Assembly (NCBI GenBank): GCA_964017235.1
Contig: OZ024927.1
Span: forward strand, 45,761,293-45,825,292
Length of the DNA: 64,000 bases
DNA from: Sabellastarte sp. h YS-2021
Taxonomy: Eukaryota > Annelida > Polychaeta > Sabellida > Sabellidae
Reading direction: 5' to 3'
The position numbers and the translations under genes are program-made. The notes beneath the pieces are model-generated. The model saw nothing but the letters and a program-made list of their open reading frames with translations, searched no databases and had not been told where the DNA came from. Shown here in pieces: positions 47,942 through 60,615 of the stretch; position 1 is the stretch's first letter; each line of letters starts with the position of its first letter.

Positions 47942-49429
47942 CTCCACTAAAAATGTCATTTGACATTTCATGTATTATTATAATCATTACCAATGCATTG
48001 TAAAACTGGGTGGCTTCTTTGTAACCCCCTTCTTTGTTATTGAATAATTAAAATATACCCTTTTAAAATTGTTCAGGTTGTATTTGTAGTGGAAGAATTA
48101 TTTTTGTTCTGAATATATTATTACATACATTAGGGCATACAGAATATAAACAACTTTGATCATTAAAATGTTATATAAAGGTCCACAGGGCAAGAATGGT
48201 GGCAATTATCAGTTGCTTTCAAGTTGTAGCAAAAGACAGAAAGTTTCACTTAAATTTATTTAACAATTAAAGTAATAATTACAGTCAACTGAGATACCCT
48301 GATGGTTAATAATACAGTAATAGTAAAGAAAATGTAAACTGAAACAAATCTGAACTGACCCAAGTCCTACCCACCTAACTAATAATTAAATCTACATATA
48401 GTTTGTCCATGCCATCCAGCAATCTGTTCAGTGATCCATCCAGTGTTCATCAGCACAAAACATCTGTTTCCAAATGTTGTTTATGTCTGCAGAACTTTGT
48501 TGTTTGCTTCCAGATGTGAACAATATCCATTGATCAGTAACAACCCACTATCCAGGATATTCAGACACTAAATCTAGTTCTGTCTAAATCTAGTTCACTT
48601 CAATTAGAGTTCACCATAAAACATTATAAGAAGAAGGTTGCAATCACTAAAGAAACAAATAAAACACATTCATCAATGCATTTCCAGGAAATTTGAAGTA
48701 CATAGAAAGTTCTAGAATCATCCAACTAATTATATTGTCACAACTACAGAGTACAAAAAAGATCATTACCAACTAGGCCACTTATGCAGAATACAGAGAT
48801 AATCAATAATTCAATGTCCTTACATGGTAAAGCACGCTTTACCCACAATAAACTGGCACAGCACCTGATATGAGCTGAACTATTACATACAATGTGAAGC
48901 ACACCACGCCCCAGTTCATGTTCAAATAAACAGTGTTTGAAGGAGAACAAACCCTTGATTAAGGATCCAAGAGAAGATACTGGAAAAAAATTCTTAAAAA
49001 ATTTTTAGTCCCATCTCATGTTAAAAATAAGATCCAAATGCAATTAATAGTTTTTGAGGTATTAAGTCTGAAAAATTTATTAAAGTATAAGGATACATTG
49101 TTATTGTGTCAATTTATGTAACATCACTGTAACATCACTGTGTACATTGTGTATGAGTTAGTTATGTAAAAGTCCTGGAGAATAAACACAAAAAATCAGA
49201 GTCAGATACTTTAACAGCAAGATAACAGTATTAATCTGTGAACTAAAAGCTATGAAACTGTAAAATTTGAATTGATCTTTATATTAATTAAAGCAGTAGA
49301 AAACCATAATACCATAGCCTATACAGAACCAGCAGAATAGTGTGGTGAAAAGTATCAAAGAAAGATCAAGAAGAGTAATGGTTATAACATTCTTTAGCCA
49401 TGTTCAGGAGATCATTTTGTATATTAAGG
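47942..49429. other. No gene seen
   Basis: AT-rich intergenic sequence with no recognised feature. Confidence 0.45.
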
Positions 49430-49560
49430 CCACAGTTGGGGTTCTATCCCATTCAACATCCAGGATCATATTGGGACAGGTCCTCAGTATTGTCACTTGA
49501 GGAAGTCAAAGCTACACAGAGGTGACATCCTGTGGTTAGATGCCAAACTGGCTAACCCAC
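49430..49560 (-). mobile_element. tRNA-derived SINE, family 2, diverged copy
   Basis: The reverse complement matches 1371-1498: GTGGGTTAGCCAGTTTGGCA, TGTCCCAATATGATCC, GGATGTTGAATGGGAT. Box B is degraded. Confidence 0.7.
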
Positions 49561-49931
49561 TAATTATATGTTAAGGAGGTACATTTCTGTGGAGTGGTGT
49601 TTTCTGTAAGCTGATTGAAACCAATTCATAAGACATCCAGTTTTATCAAGGTAGGTTTGAAGATGAGATGTTCCTGCAAGACTCTTTGAAATAAAGTTGA
49701 GTTTGGAAATGGGCCTAAATTTTTAAATAAAATTCTTTATTGGGGGTTGATTTTTGAGGATTGGAGTAATGTGGGTCCATTTAATAACTTTGGGCACTAA
49801 CCATGTTCAAGTGATGCATTTATCATAAAAGTGATTAGTGTACAGATGAGGTACATATAATGGAAGTAAAAGAATAATAATAGATGTGCTTAAATTTAAA
49901 TGTAATAGTTTGAAACTTTTAAAATATATTA

Positions 49932-50152
49932 GGGGCCATGGCGGTACAGTGGTAACACACTCACCTTTCACCTCTGAGGTCAGCAGTTCAAACCCCTGAC
50001 CCTATGTCAGAAAGAGGGTACTTTCTTACCGATGGTCGGCAGTTTATAGTACAGAACCTTGAAAACCTGTATGTACTGGTTTCCTCTCCCCATAAAACTA
50101 CCCATTGTGATATGATCTATACAGTGTTGAAATCAACGTTAAACCCCAAATA
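49932..50152 (+). mobile_element. tRNA-derived SINE, family 1, diverged copy
   Basis: Starts GGGGCCATGGCGGTACAGTG and shares GATGGTCGGCAGTTTATAGT and TGTACTGGTTTCCTCTCCCC with the other copies. Possible target duplication TTAAAATATATTA / TTAAAATGTATTG. Confidence 0.85.
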
Positions 50153-50479
50153 ATTAAATTAATTAAAATGTATTGGTAATAGTAATAGATTGCAGAGTAA
50201 CAAAAGAAATCTATTACTTTTCTGTTACTTCCTATTAGACTGAATAACTTGTTTTTTGTTCAATAATTCTCTAAATGTTTCAATGTTGTTTAACTATTTT
50301 GTTGTTGTGTTTTATTTAATACAAGTTATGCCATATTGCATAAAAGATACAATTAAATAAATAGATTATATTTAAAGAAAAGTAAAAGCAATATAGATAG
50401 TTTGTGAAAGTTTTTACATATTTATTTTTTTTAGTATTATATAACAGTCTCACTGCATTGTATATTACATCAATTGGAC

Positions 50480-50880
50480 AACAATAGATACATCTATCTT
50501 ATGGTTTCTGAAATACAGCCCAGACAGGATTTTAAAGGTCATGGTCACTACAGCAAGGACAAAGGTCAACTAAAGGCCACATCATGATGTAGTACACCCA
50601 CAAAACCTAATTAATATCCCTGCTAAGTATCAACTTCCTACACTTTACAGTTTCCCAAATACAGCCCGGACAAGAATTTAAAGGTCAATGCCACTACGGC
50701 AAGGTAAAAGGTTAAATCAAGGTCACACCATAATGTTACACACCTACAACCCTTAACTAATGTCACTACCAAGTATCAATTTCCTATAACTTACAGTTTG
50801 CGGGAAATATCCCAGAGAAGATTTTAAAGTTCAAGGTTACTACAGCCACAAAACCTAACTAATGTCCCTGCTAAGTATCA
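50480..50880 (+). repeat. Family G tandem array (about 150-bp unit, 2.5 copies)
   Basis: AAATACAGCCC...GACA, AAGGTCA-type blocks, ACACACCTACA and AAGTATCAA...TTCCTA blocks recur at about 150-155-bp spacing. Same family as 36630 and 63490. Confidence 0.8.
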
Positions 50881-50894
50881 ACCCATGAAATATT

Positions 50895-51160
50895 TTTTGT
50901 CCAAGAAACAGAAAAAGTATTGCCATGGCAACACTTGTTGCCAGTTATTGTTGCAAAGCAGGGGTTTGGAGTGTAAAGGACCCCAAGAAAGATTTTTAAG
51001 CCCAAGAAACATGAAAAAGTGTTGCCACAGCAACACTTGTTGCCAGGTGTTGCCCAAAAACTAATCAGCTCCAATTTGTGCAGGGGTATGGAAAGCAGGG
51101 AACCCATAATATATTTATAAGTCCAAGAAACAGAAAAAAAGTGTTGCCATGGCAAATGTT
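50895..51160 (+). repeat. Tandem array with TTGCCATGGCAA core (about 110-120-bp unit)
   Basis: CCAAGAAACAGAAAAAG followed by TTGCCATGGCAACACTTGTT recurs at about 50900, 51003 and 51123. The core is a palindrome. Confidence 0.8.
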
Positions 51161-52560
51161 AAGAGTTTAAGGTCATGTTAACCATGCAGACTCAGTTCAA
51201 GGTTAGTTATTTAAAAAATTTAGATGTTCTTAAAATCTATTGCACATAATTTAAGATATTATCCAAAATTTTAAAAGAAAAGTAATTATACTTATGCCAT
51301 TACTGGGAGTTTAAGGTCACCTCAATGTAGTCTTAAGGCATTTCTGTAACATCAGTTACATGTACATGCAAAATATAGATCAAATATGTCATGCCATTTG
51401 TGGTATAATTTGTGGAACCATAGAAAACTTGAGCTTTGTAACATTCTTTTACACTTGGGAGTTTAAGGTCACCTTAAAGTATGGCACACCAGGACAAGAT
51501 ACATCAACTTACGAAATTTATATTAAATCTGTCATTGAAATACTCTCCAGAAATAAAAAAAAAATCAAATTCAATATAATTATGATATCACTAAGAGTTT
51601 AAGGTCACTTTAAAATAGGTGACACCTTGAAGACCAGTTACACCCACATTTGATTTTACAAATTTGATTTGAATCTGTGAAGCCATCTTAAAGCTATTGC
51701 CCACAAATCACAAAAACGTTAAATTCAATAAATGTGTTATTTGTGGGAGTTTAAGGTCATTTTAAAATAGGGCACATATCGATGACTGGCAACATCTACA
51801 TACCAAATTTGATACAAGCAATTTTTGATAAAACAAAGTGTGATGACGATGCTGGTCCTATATGTGATCTATTGCAGCTGAGTGACATAAAACTGTTACA
51901 ACCTTCAACTCAAAGTTTCTAAAATATCAGCAATTTATTGTAACCTTACAAAAGAGACTTTCTTCTTTTTGTTTAAATATATGTACATGATGAATATCAA
52001 TGAAAAAAATCTCAAATAGCACATCAAATATCTTTCAAACATCAAAACAATTATCCCAACTTTAAAGTCAATGTTAATTTAAAGTAAGGAGTTTAAGGTA
52101 ATATTTCTATGGTTCTGTTCATGGTTTGTTACATCCACAACTGAAACATGCACACAATAGCACAATATTTGAAATATTGTTCAAAAATGGTCAAACTTAA
52201 AGTTAATATAATTCTTTTATTACTGGGAGTTTAAGGTCACCTTATTGTATGGGACTCACCTATGGCCAGTTACAATATACAAGAAAAAAACGTAAACTCA
52301 ACATGACTTTTTAATAAATGAGACTTTAAGGTCACCTTAAAATAGGGCACACTTTCAAAACTTGTTATAACCAAATGCCACATCTGAGTTGAATCTGTCA
52401 ACCCATTTTTGAGTTATTGTCAGGAAACGAAAAAACTTAAACTCAATATAAGTGTGTTACTACTCTGAGTTTAAGGTCACCTAACAATAGGGCACACCCT
52501 GAGGACCAGTTACACTCATGTGCCAAATATGAATTAAATCTGACAAGCCATTTTGGAGAT
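51160..52560 (+). repeat. Tandem array with GAGTTTAAGGTCACCTTAAA core (about 136-152-bp unit)
   Basis: The core starts at about 51166, 51310, 51462, 51598, 51750, 52092, 52230, 52325 and 52470. It is usually followed by an ATAGGGCACAC block and an AAATTTGA...AATCTGT block. The array ends at a GACGACAGATGACAAAGACA purine-rich tract. Together with the two preceding arrays it probably forms one composite element. Confidence 0.85.
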
Positions 52561-55500
52561 ACTCTCTGGAATAGAAAGTGTGAAGACGACAGATGACAAA
52601 GACAGACGACAACATCGCCACAAAATGAGATAACAAAGCAATCCCTATATGCCACGTAGCATAAATGCTGGTGACACAAAAAGTGTATTTTCATTTACTA
52701 CTTTAAAACAAACACATTCTGATCTTTGAAAGATAGTGAATTTTTGAACCTGTTTCAAGTTTCTTTACATCAGAAATAATTGAGACTTGAGACATCATTG
52801 TTTCAACCAATAATCTGAATAAAATATTTGACTTGGCTTTCAAATCTGGGACTATTTTTGTGTCAGACTTGGATTTGAACCTGAGTACTGCGATGACAGC
52901 TCAGACAGGTATAATAGGCAAGAACATACTGGCGTCGGTGGCAATGCCTCTGACAGTAGATATGTGCCTCAGCCAAGATATGAAAATAGGAGAAGTGAGC
53001 CATTTAGAGCTGCTCAAGATGCTAGAAACATGCAAGAAACCCTGGATGGCATCAACATGTTAGTGGGTCAGCTAAGACATGACCCATATGATCAAAGAAG
53101 ACCAAACGTTGGCCATGCAAAGCCAAAGGTTATGCCTGATTTGTTTGATGGTAGTACCCTGGTGTCAGTATAAAGCCCATTTTAACACAGTTGCAGAACT
53201 GAACGACTGGAATGAGCATGATAAAGCTCAATACCTGGCAGTCAGTCTGCGAGGAGAGGCCTGCCAGGTTGTGGAGCTGTTAGAACCAGCTCTGAGACGG
53301 AATTATAGACAATTAGTAGAAGCCATGGACAGGAGGTTTCACCCAAACCATAGTGAGAGTCTCTACCAAATACAGCTGCGAACCAGGACTCAGAGCAAAG
53401 GAGTCACTTCCACAGTTGGCCCAAGCTATAAGAGCTTTGGCAAGGCAAGCATATCCTACTGCTGATCGTCAACTTCTGGATTCTCTGTGTGGCGACCACT
53501 TCATAGAGGCTTTGCAGGATGATGAAATGAAGATGAGGTTGATTGGTGGGAATGTAGAGAGATTTGATGACTTGGTGTCACAAGCCATCAAATATGAGGC
53601 ATGGAGCCAATCATGCAAAATGAAGCCAGGAAGAAGATATGTTTTAGAAATACATAGAGCTGATATCTCTATGATGGAGGCCATGGATGATCAGCCAGCT
53701 AAAGGCTGTAATGCCCTTCACGGTATTAAAAATACTGCATGCATGACTGAGTTCAATCAAAAGTTAAAGAAATTACAAGATCTCCTGAATGAGCTCTTAG
53801 GTAAAACAGACAGAAAGAAACCTATTCAGTGTTTCTACTGTCATGAGACTGGTCATATCCGACAAAATTGTCCGAAACTTGCAGGAGACAAAAAGTTCTC
53901 TCATGGTACCAAAAAGTTGAATTCAAACTAGGTTTGACTGATTCTGAGGGTTGAGATTCAGTCATCAAAATTTCAAGGCCCACTGTAATTGTTTCAAATT
54001 TTAACCACGGTGATGGTCTCAGTGTGGTTGGAAAGGTCTTTGATAAGCCTGTAAATTTCTTTGTTGACACTGGGTCAGCTGTTACTCTGGTTTCAGCTTC
54101 TGTAGTTAAGCATTTAGATAAGGATGATTTTGAGGTGGTGGGTGTACCATTTAATATTTACCTAGCTGATGGGCAGAAGCTAGAGGTGGAAGGACAAGCA
54201 TTGTTGGAAATAACTTTGGGTCCAATGAAGGTAGAATATCCTGTCATTATCGTTGATATTAAGCAACAGGCAATCCTTGGTATTGATTTCATGGCAAAAC
54301 AGGAATGTAAATTAGATTTGCACCACCTAATCATGAAAGTACAAGGGAAAGAAGTTGCCATGTAGAATGAAGATAAGTCAAATCCCCAATATTGTAGAAT
54401 ATCAGTTCCTTGCAACATGGTGATTCCTGCCTTACACGAGAAAGTCATACCAGGTAGAGTCATTAGAAAGGGGAATGAGTCTAACCTGAACCTCATTGAG
54501 GGAACAAACTTGTTCATTGAGAGAACTGGTCTACTCATAGCAAGATCCCTTGCATGTATCAGTAGTGGCAATGTGATTGTACGTGTGTGCAATCCTAATA
54601 CTACTGATATTGAAATCCACCAGGCAACCACTATTGCTATTGGTGAACCAGTGGAAGTATTGTAGTGTGTAGCATCACAACAGAACCAAGTGTGTGTTCA
54701 AGCACTCAAACTGGTGAAAGAACAAAATTTCCAGAACATCTCCAAGATGTTCTTGACAGAGGATCAGTTCATCTGACAGACACTGAGAAGGAACTGTTGA
54801 AGCAAAAGCTTGCACAATATGCTGATGTCATTTCATCCAAAGATGAAACATTGGGTCGCACTAATGTCACAAGGCATAAAATAGATATAGGCACTGAAGG
54901 CCCTATTCGCCAGAAATTGAGATGTGTTCCAATGCATTTACAGGATGAAGTTGACAAAGCAATGCAAGATATGATTGATAAGGATGTCATAGAACCATCA
55001 TCTAGTCCTTGGCAATCAAATGTTGTCCTAGTGAGAAAGAAGGATGGGAGCCTGCACTTCTGTATTGATTACAGGCCTCTGAATAAAATCACTGTCAAAG
55101 ACTCCTACAGGTTACCTTCAATAGCAGAATCCTTGGATCTCTTGTCTGGTGCATCTTTATTCAGTTGTCTTGCCTCGCAAGTGGTTACTGGCAGGTAGAG
55201 ATGGATCCAGATGATAAGAAGAAAACTGCATTTGGAACCTCAAGACATGGACTTTATCAGTTCAAAATCATGCCTTTTGGGCTTTGTAATGCCCCTATAG
55301 CTAGCACCTTTGAAAGACTGATGGAGAATTCTTGAGTGGATTACAGTTTGAAACTTTGTTGGTATACTTGGATGACATTATCATTCCATGCAAAGACTTT
55401 GAACAAGGCCTTCAAAGATTGGAAATGGTCTTTCAATGGCTTAGACAAGCTGGTCTGAAACTAAAAGGAAAGAAATGTTCCTTGTTTTAGAAAGAAGTGA

Positions 55501-57831
55501 TATACCTTGGGCATAAGGTGTCAAAAGAAGGTATTCTAACTGATCCAGCAAAGATATCTGCTGTAAAAGAATGGCCTACACCTGAGAATGTGCATGAGGT
55601 ACATAGCTTCATGGGGCTATGTTCTTTTTACAGAAAGTTCATTGAACACTTTGCAGAAATTGCAAGACCTTTGCACAAACTCACAGAAAAGAATGCAAGG
55701 TTCTTGGGGTCAGACAAATGTGATCAATCATTTAAAGAACTGAATAAACACCTCATCACAGCTCCTATCTTAGCCTATCCATCTCTTGATCACAAGTTCA
55801 TTCTTGATACTGATGCAAGCAATGACTCCATTGGAGCTGTCCTTTCTCAAATCATTGATGATTAAGAACATGTTATTGCTTATGGCAGTAAAGCCTTGCT
55901 TAAGGCTGAAAGAAATTATTGTGTGACGAGACGTGAGCTCTTAGCTGCTGTATTGTTCATGAAACAATACAAACATTACTTGTATGGAAAGAAGTTCCTC
56001 TTGAGAACAGACCATGGTGCATTGAAATGGCTTTTTAGGTTCAAAGATCCTTTTGGTCAAATTGCATGTTGGCTGGAGACATTATCTATGTTTGATTTTG
56101 ATATTGAACATAGGCCTGGTAGACAGCATGGAAATGCTGATGGCCTATCTAGAGTCCCTTGTCGCCAATGTGGGATAGGTGGATCGAATCTTGTTCAAGT
56201 GTTAACAAGAAGCCAAGCTTCTAGATCACAGCAAGATGAACCTTGTAAAGCCCCAACTGATGGTAATGGAGTGGCAGAATCACACCAGGATCAACAGCAA
56301 AGCTGTTGGGTGAGCCATTTCTCTCATGAACAGTTAAGGCAATATCAGTTGGATGATCCTGTAATTGGCAAGGTACTCAATATGTTGGAAACTGAATCCA
56401 CCAAGCCCTCATGGCAGGAAGTGTCCAAAGAATGTACTGACTTCAAGGCATACTGGTCACTTTGGGAAATTTTGGTACAGAAAGATGGAGTTTTGTACAA
56501 ACAATGGTTAAATCCCAATGACAAAAGCAGCCACCTTCAGCTCATAGTACCATCATCCCTCAGAAATCAGACGATGCAGGAATTACATGGTGTTTTAACC
56601 AGTGGACATCTTGGTAGGAACAAGACTACTGAAAAGGTGAAGTCTCGATTCCACTGGGTGGGCTGGTGTGCTGATGTTAGGAAGTTTTGTGAAGCCTGTC
56701 CTCAGTGTCCCAAGAAGAAACCCTCACCACAGAAGCCACGGACCGAACTAAAGCAATATCTGACTGGTGAACCCCTGGAGCGTGTTGGATTGGATATACT
56801 TGGGCCTCTCCCAGCTACATACAAAGGAAATAGATATATACTTGTAGTCATTGACTATTTCACAAAATGGGCAGAGGCATATCCCATGCGAAACCAGGAA
56901 GAACATACTGTTGCTGATAAGCTGGTTCATGGTTTGATTGCACGATTTGGTGTACCGCTACAACTGCACACAGATCAAGGGAGACAGTTTGAGAGCAATT
57001 TGTTCCAAGAACTGTGTAATCTCTTGGGCATTGCCAAAACAAGAACAACATCATATCACCCGCAATCAGATGGTCTTGTAGAATGATACAATCGTACCTT
57101 ACAAGGGATGCTCAGTGTTCGTTGAAGAAAACCAGCGAGACTGGGATGAGTATGTTGCTGTGCTTTGCATGGCTTACCGTGCTTCACCCCAAGAAAGTAC
57201 AAATGTGACGCCCAATATGATGATGTTGGGGCATGAAGTCAATTTGCCAGTTGACATTTTATATGGCAGACCGGTAACAGATGAACAGTTTGAGACTGAG
57301 TCTGAATATGTAGAAACTTTGAAGTGGAAACTGGAAGCAGCACATGAGTTTGCAAGACAGCAACTTCAGAGAAGTGCTTGTCGGCAAAAGAGATATGATG
57401 ATCTCAAGGTGTATGGTAACCCTTACCAGAGAGGAGACTTTGTGTGGCTTCACTTGCCTAGACGCAAAGTTGGCCTCTCACCCAAACTGCAGACCTTTTG
57501 GGAAGGCCCTTATTTGATTGTCCAGAAGATAAGTGATGCTTTGTATGCAGTACAAAGAAGCAAAGCATCCAAGAAAGAAGTAGTCCACTTTGATAGATTG
57601 AAACCATACAAAGGAACTGAGTTGGAAAGTTGGTTGGAACCACTATCTAGAACAAACAATGTCTGAAATTTTGCTTATGGAGCTAGTGGCTCCGAAACTG
57701 ACAGAGTGTGAAACTCTGTAGATATCAGGGAATGTTGGCAAAACCCTGATGGCGATAATGACGGGGAAATATCAGAAGCCCAGGGTGAAAACCTGCATGA
57801 CCCTGGTATAGAGGATTGGAGTGATGTCCAT

Positions 57832-58350
57832 TTGAGATCACATAGGGAGACTGATTCAGTAGATTGCAGGGAAGGTGGGTCAAGTCTGAATGGCGATAAT
57901 GATAGAAAAGAGTCAGACGCCTCAGACAACCATCCACTGTACCCTGGTATAGGCAATCACAGGGACAATGTTGATCTCACTGGGCATACTTCAAAACTCT
58001 GCAGGTTCATAAGTGACTCTGAGTCAGATTCCGAGGATGAGTCAGTGATTGACCGACTGCCTGGCCAGCTGGAATACCGTGTCATAGATTCATCCCGAGT
58101 CTCCTTGGATAACTATGGATGGTGTGACAATGGGTCGGTGAGACAGTTGCCAGAGACACCATGTGTAACTGATAGTATCGGCAATGGGCCAGTGAGGCAG
58201 TTGCCAGAGGTACCTGGGGATGGTATCGACCTTATACAGAATGACTCTGTTTCCGAAACCCTGAAGGAATCTAGTACAAGTTGTACATATACTGTAGATA
58301 ATGATTTGTTAAGACTTAATATTGATCTGCTATCTGCATTGCAGAAATGA
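57832..58350 (+). CDS. Accessory acidic ORF of the Ty3/gypsy element
   Basis: 172 codons, rich in Asp, Ser and Asn, with SDSESDSEDESV and two copies of a VRQLPE motif. No known domain. It lies between the integrase and the zinc-finger ORF, on the same strand. Extra ORFs after pol are known in several Ty3/gypsy lineages (env-like or of unknown role). This one has no visible signal peptide or transmembrane segment, so it does not look like an envelope. Confidence 0.45.
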   Translation: MRSHRETDSVDCREGGSSLNGDNDRKESDASDNHPLYPGIGNHRDNVDLTGHTSKLCRFISDSESDSEDESVIDRLPGQLEYRVIDSSRVSLDNYGWCDNGSVRQLPETPCVTDSIGNGPVRQLPEVPGDGIDLIQNDSVSETLKESSTSCTYTVDNDLLRLNIDLLSALQK

Positions 58351-58670
58351 AGATCAAGACCTGTTTGAATTGCAGTAAGAGATTTGATAACAACAAGAGC
58401 TTCTATGCTCACATTAAGAAATGCGGAAAGCCACAGGAGAAATACAAGTGCCCTTATTGCACAGTTTCAAATACCAGGAAGGATGACCTTATACGACGCC
58501 ACATTGTGGACAGGCATCCTGAGAGAGTGACAGAAGTAAAACAGTCTGAGTCTCTGATTCAATTTGTTAGAACAGAGACACTCAGCAAGCAACCTATGTC
58601 TGAGTCTGACGATGAATTTGTTCAGAAACTTGATCAACGGCTGGGTCTTTATGTGGGTGGAGTTAAATAA
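58347..58670 (+). CDS. Accessory C2H2 zinc-finger ORF of the Ty3/gypsy element
   Basis: 107 codons that look whole. It overlaps the preceding ORF by four bases in an ATGA arrangement. Finger 1 is CLNCSKRFDNNKSFYAHIKKC, where the last ligand is Cys; finger 2 is CPYCTVSNTRKDDLIRRHIVDRH. A nucleic-acid-binding role is likely from the fold. Capture of a host zinc-finger exon or a lineage-specific gene of the element are both possible. Confidence 0.55.
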   Translation: MKIKTCLNCSKRFDNNKSFYAHIKKCGKPQEKYKCPYCTVSNTRKDDLIRRHIVDRHPERVTEVKQSESLIQFVRTETLSKQPMSESDDEFVQKLDQRLGLYVGGVK

Positions 58671-58720
58671 TAAAATATAGCCATTCTAGGTATAAACCTA
58701 GAAGATATTGCGCCTGCAAA

Positions 58721-59038
58721 GCAGTAGATTTAGATTTAGATTTAAACAAGGCCGAAAGGGGTTTCGGTCCCCTAGCCCGATCGCGAAGCCATCAAAGACA
58801 TGAGTAGTGCACTAGAATTTATGAAAATCTGGTGACACAAAGAAATTCCAACTCGGACACATCCCACAGCTGGTCTAGAACTCAGACAGTCACCCATCCA
58901 AGTACTAATGTAGCCCATTGCTGCTTAACTTCAGTGAGCAGACAAATACTGATCACGCTGTGCCACACCTGATAAAAATCCGGAGACACAAAAAAGTGAC
59001 TTCTAGACATGCGAGCTCTACTGAGGCTCACGCTTAAA
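58721..59038 (-). mobile_element. 5S-rRNA-derived SINE, copy 2
   Basis: On the - strand, 58932-58889 reads GAAGTTAAGCAGCAATGGGC, then ATTAGTACTTGGATGGGTGA, matching the 5S rRNA internal promoter (GAAGCTAAGCAG...TTAGTACTTGGATGGGAGA). It continues through a unique body to GCTAGGGGACCGAAACCCCT and a (AAATCT)n tail at 58725-58744. Such 5S-headed SINEs (SINE3 class) use the 5S Pol III promoter. It is inserted just after the Ty3/gypsy 3' ORFs. Confidence 0.85.
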
Positions 59039-59039
59039 A

Positions 59040-60059
59040 ATGTAATCATACAGCAAACAGTGAAGTAAAAGCACAACAATTAGTTTCCCTCTTTTGAAAT
59101 ATTAACTTTTGAATTTAGATTACTAGAAAAGCACAAACCATGTTAATTGTTTATAACTTTACCATTGTCCTGCCTTTTTTAGTTTTCAGATTTGATCACT
59201 TAAGAATGGGCCTAGATAAGCCCACACTATGCAATTGAGAAAGAGTTAACCATTCCCATTGTGTGTTCCTGTTAGTAATTATTTTTAGTAAAAAGACCAA
59301 TGTGTGTGTGCAGTAAGGAGAATAGATAAAAGAAATCTATGAACCTCATGACATCACTGAGCTATTGCATTCTCCTAGTGATTAAATGTTGCAATTGGAG
59401 TCATAAGCTCATGCTATTTTGGACAATTGATTTTCTTATTTTACACATACTTGTCTTACACCATGTAGAATTTATAAATATGTATGCATCCACAATATTA
59501 CTTCTTTTATTATGAGCATTGCCCACCAACATGCATGGTTTTTCTACTATGTATCAAGTAAATATTACTTGTTAGATTCTCCCACACAAGGGTAGGTTTA
59601 AGGTAGAATAACAATTTAAAAAAATGGATGCTCAAGTTTAGATTTTGTCTTTCAGAGTAGAACTGCAATTAAAATTCTAAATAATTTTTCTTTAAAAAGT
59701 GCCAATGTATTTATTTAACAAGTGTGTATAAAAATAACAATTTTCAAAGGTTAAAGGTCTTAATTAATCTGTTAAATGTACCTGTAAACTGAATTTCTAC
59801 AAATTGTCCTACCAATTAGCCTCATGAACCAAAGAAATTTTACAAATAAAGTAATTTACTTCCAACTAATACAACTCTACTTGGAGGAAAACACACAAAT
59901 TCAAAAACAAGCAATCAGTTCCCATGAACGGGCTTTGTGGCAGCTGACCGTGTGTTTTGAATTTCAGAATAGAAGTGAAAGCAAAAACGAACACAAAAGT
60001 TATGCCCTGCAAATTGTATTCAGAAAAAAGTACAAAGTTAATTTTTACATTGTAAAAAG
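59040..60059. other. No gene seen
   Basis: AT-rich sequence with no recognised feature. Confidence 0.45.
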
Positions 60060-60615
60060 TAAGTGAAAAACATATTCAAACAAAATACTGTAAAACCAAT
60101 AGTTTGGAGTTAAAGTTGCTTTACTCAACAGTTAGAATCTCAAAGTAGCTATGTAATGAGCTATATAGGTCTGTAATTTTACTGTGTTATAGCTGACCCA
60201 AAAGTAGATGAATAACATATTTAAAGAAAATAGTCTAAACACAATAGTTTTAAGTTACAACTGACTTACTCAACAGTGAGAATATGAAAGTAGCTATTGC
60301 TCAGCTGTGCAATGAGCTACAGGTCTGCAATTTTACTATCTTATAGCTAACCCAAAAGTAGGTGAATAACATTCTCTAACCATTCTCAATAGTTTTCAAG
60401 TTACGACTGATTTACTCTAAAGTGAAAACCTGAAAGTAGCTTTTGCCCAGCTATGACCTACAGGTTTACAATTTCACTATGTTATAACTGACCCATAAGT
60501 AGGTGAATAACATATTTAAACAGAATTCTCTGAGTGCAATAGTTTTTGAGTTACAACTGATGTACTAGACACTTAAAATCTGAATGTAGTTATTGCTCAT
60601 CTACACTGTAAAATT
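60060..60615 (+). repeat. Diverged tandem array (about 140-153-bp unit, four copies)
   Basis: GTAGGTGAATAACATATTTA-type blocks recur at about 60060, 60205, 60358 and 60498. Each is followed by AATAGTTTT-GAGTTACAACTGA, GAAAGTAGCT and CTACAGGT blocks. Confidence 0.8.

Larger units (their letters stand above)
52880..58674 (+). mobile_element. Ty3/gypsy (Metaviridae) retrotransposon fossil with extra 3' ORFs
   Basis: Parts in order: gag (about 52.9-53.9 kb, ending in a CCHC zinc knuckle CFYCHETGHIRQNC), aspartic protease (about 54.0-54.3 kb, VDTGSAVTLVS), reverse transcriptase (about 54.9-55.5 kb, with FCIDYRPLNKITVKDSY and a YLDD active-site box), RNase H (about 55.7-56.1 kb, LDTDASNDSIGAVLSQ and LRTDHGALKWL), integrase (about 56.5-57.6 kb: HHCC zinc domain, then the DDE core with DILGPLP and HTDQGRQFES), then an acidic ORF and a C2H2 zinc-finger ORF (57.8-58.67 kb). 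LTRs were not recognised, so the outer limits are unknown. It is broken, with roughly ten breaks. Domain motifs are still well preserved, so it is younger than DIRS element A. Confidence 0.9.

Noticed and set aside
52680-59100. Search by eye for paired LTRs around the Ty3/gypsy element
   Set aside because: No convincing direct repeat pair was found; ends were therefore left undefined.
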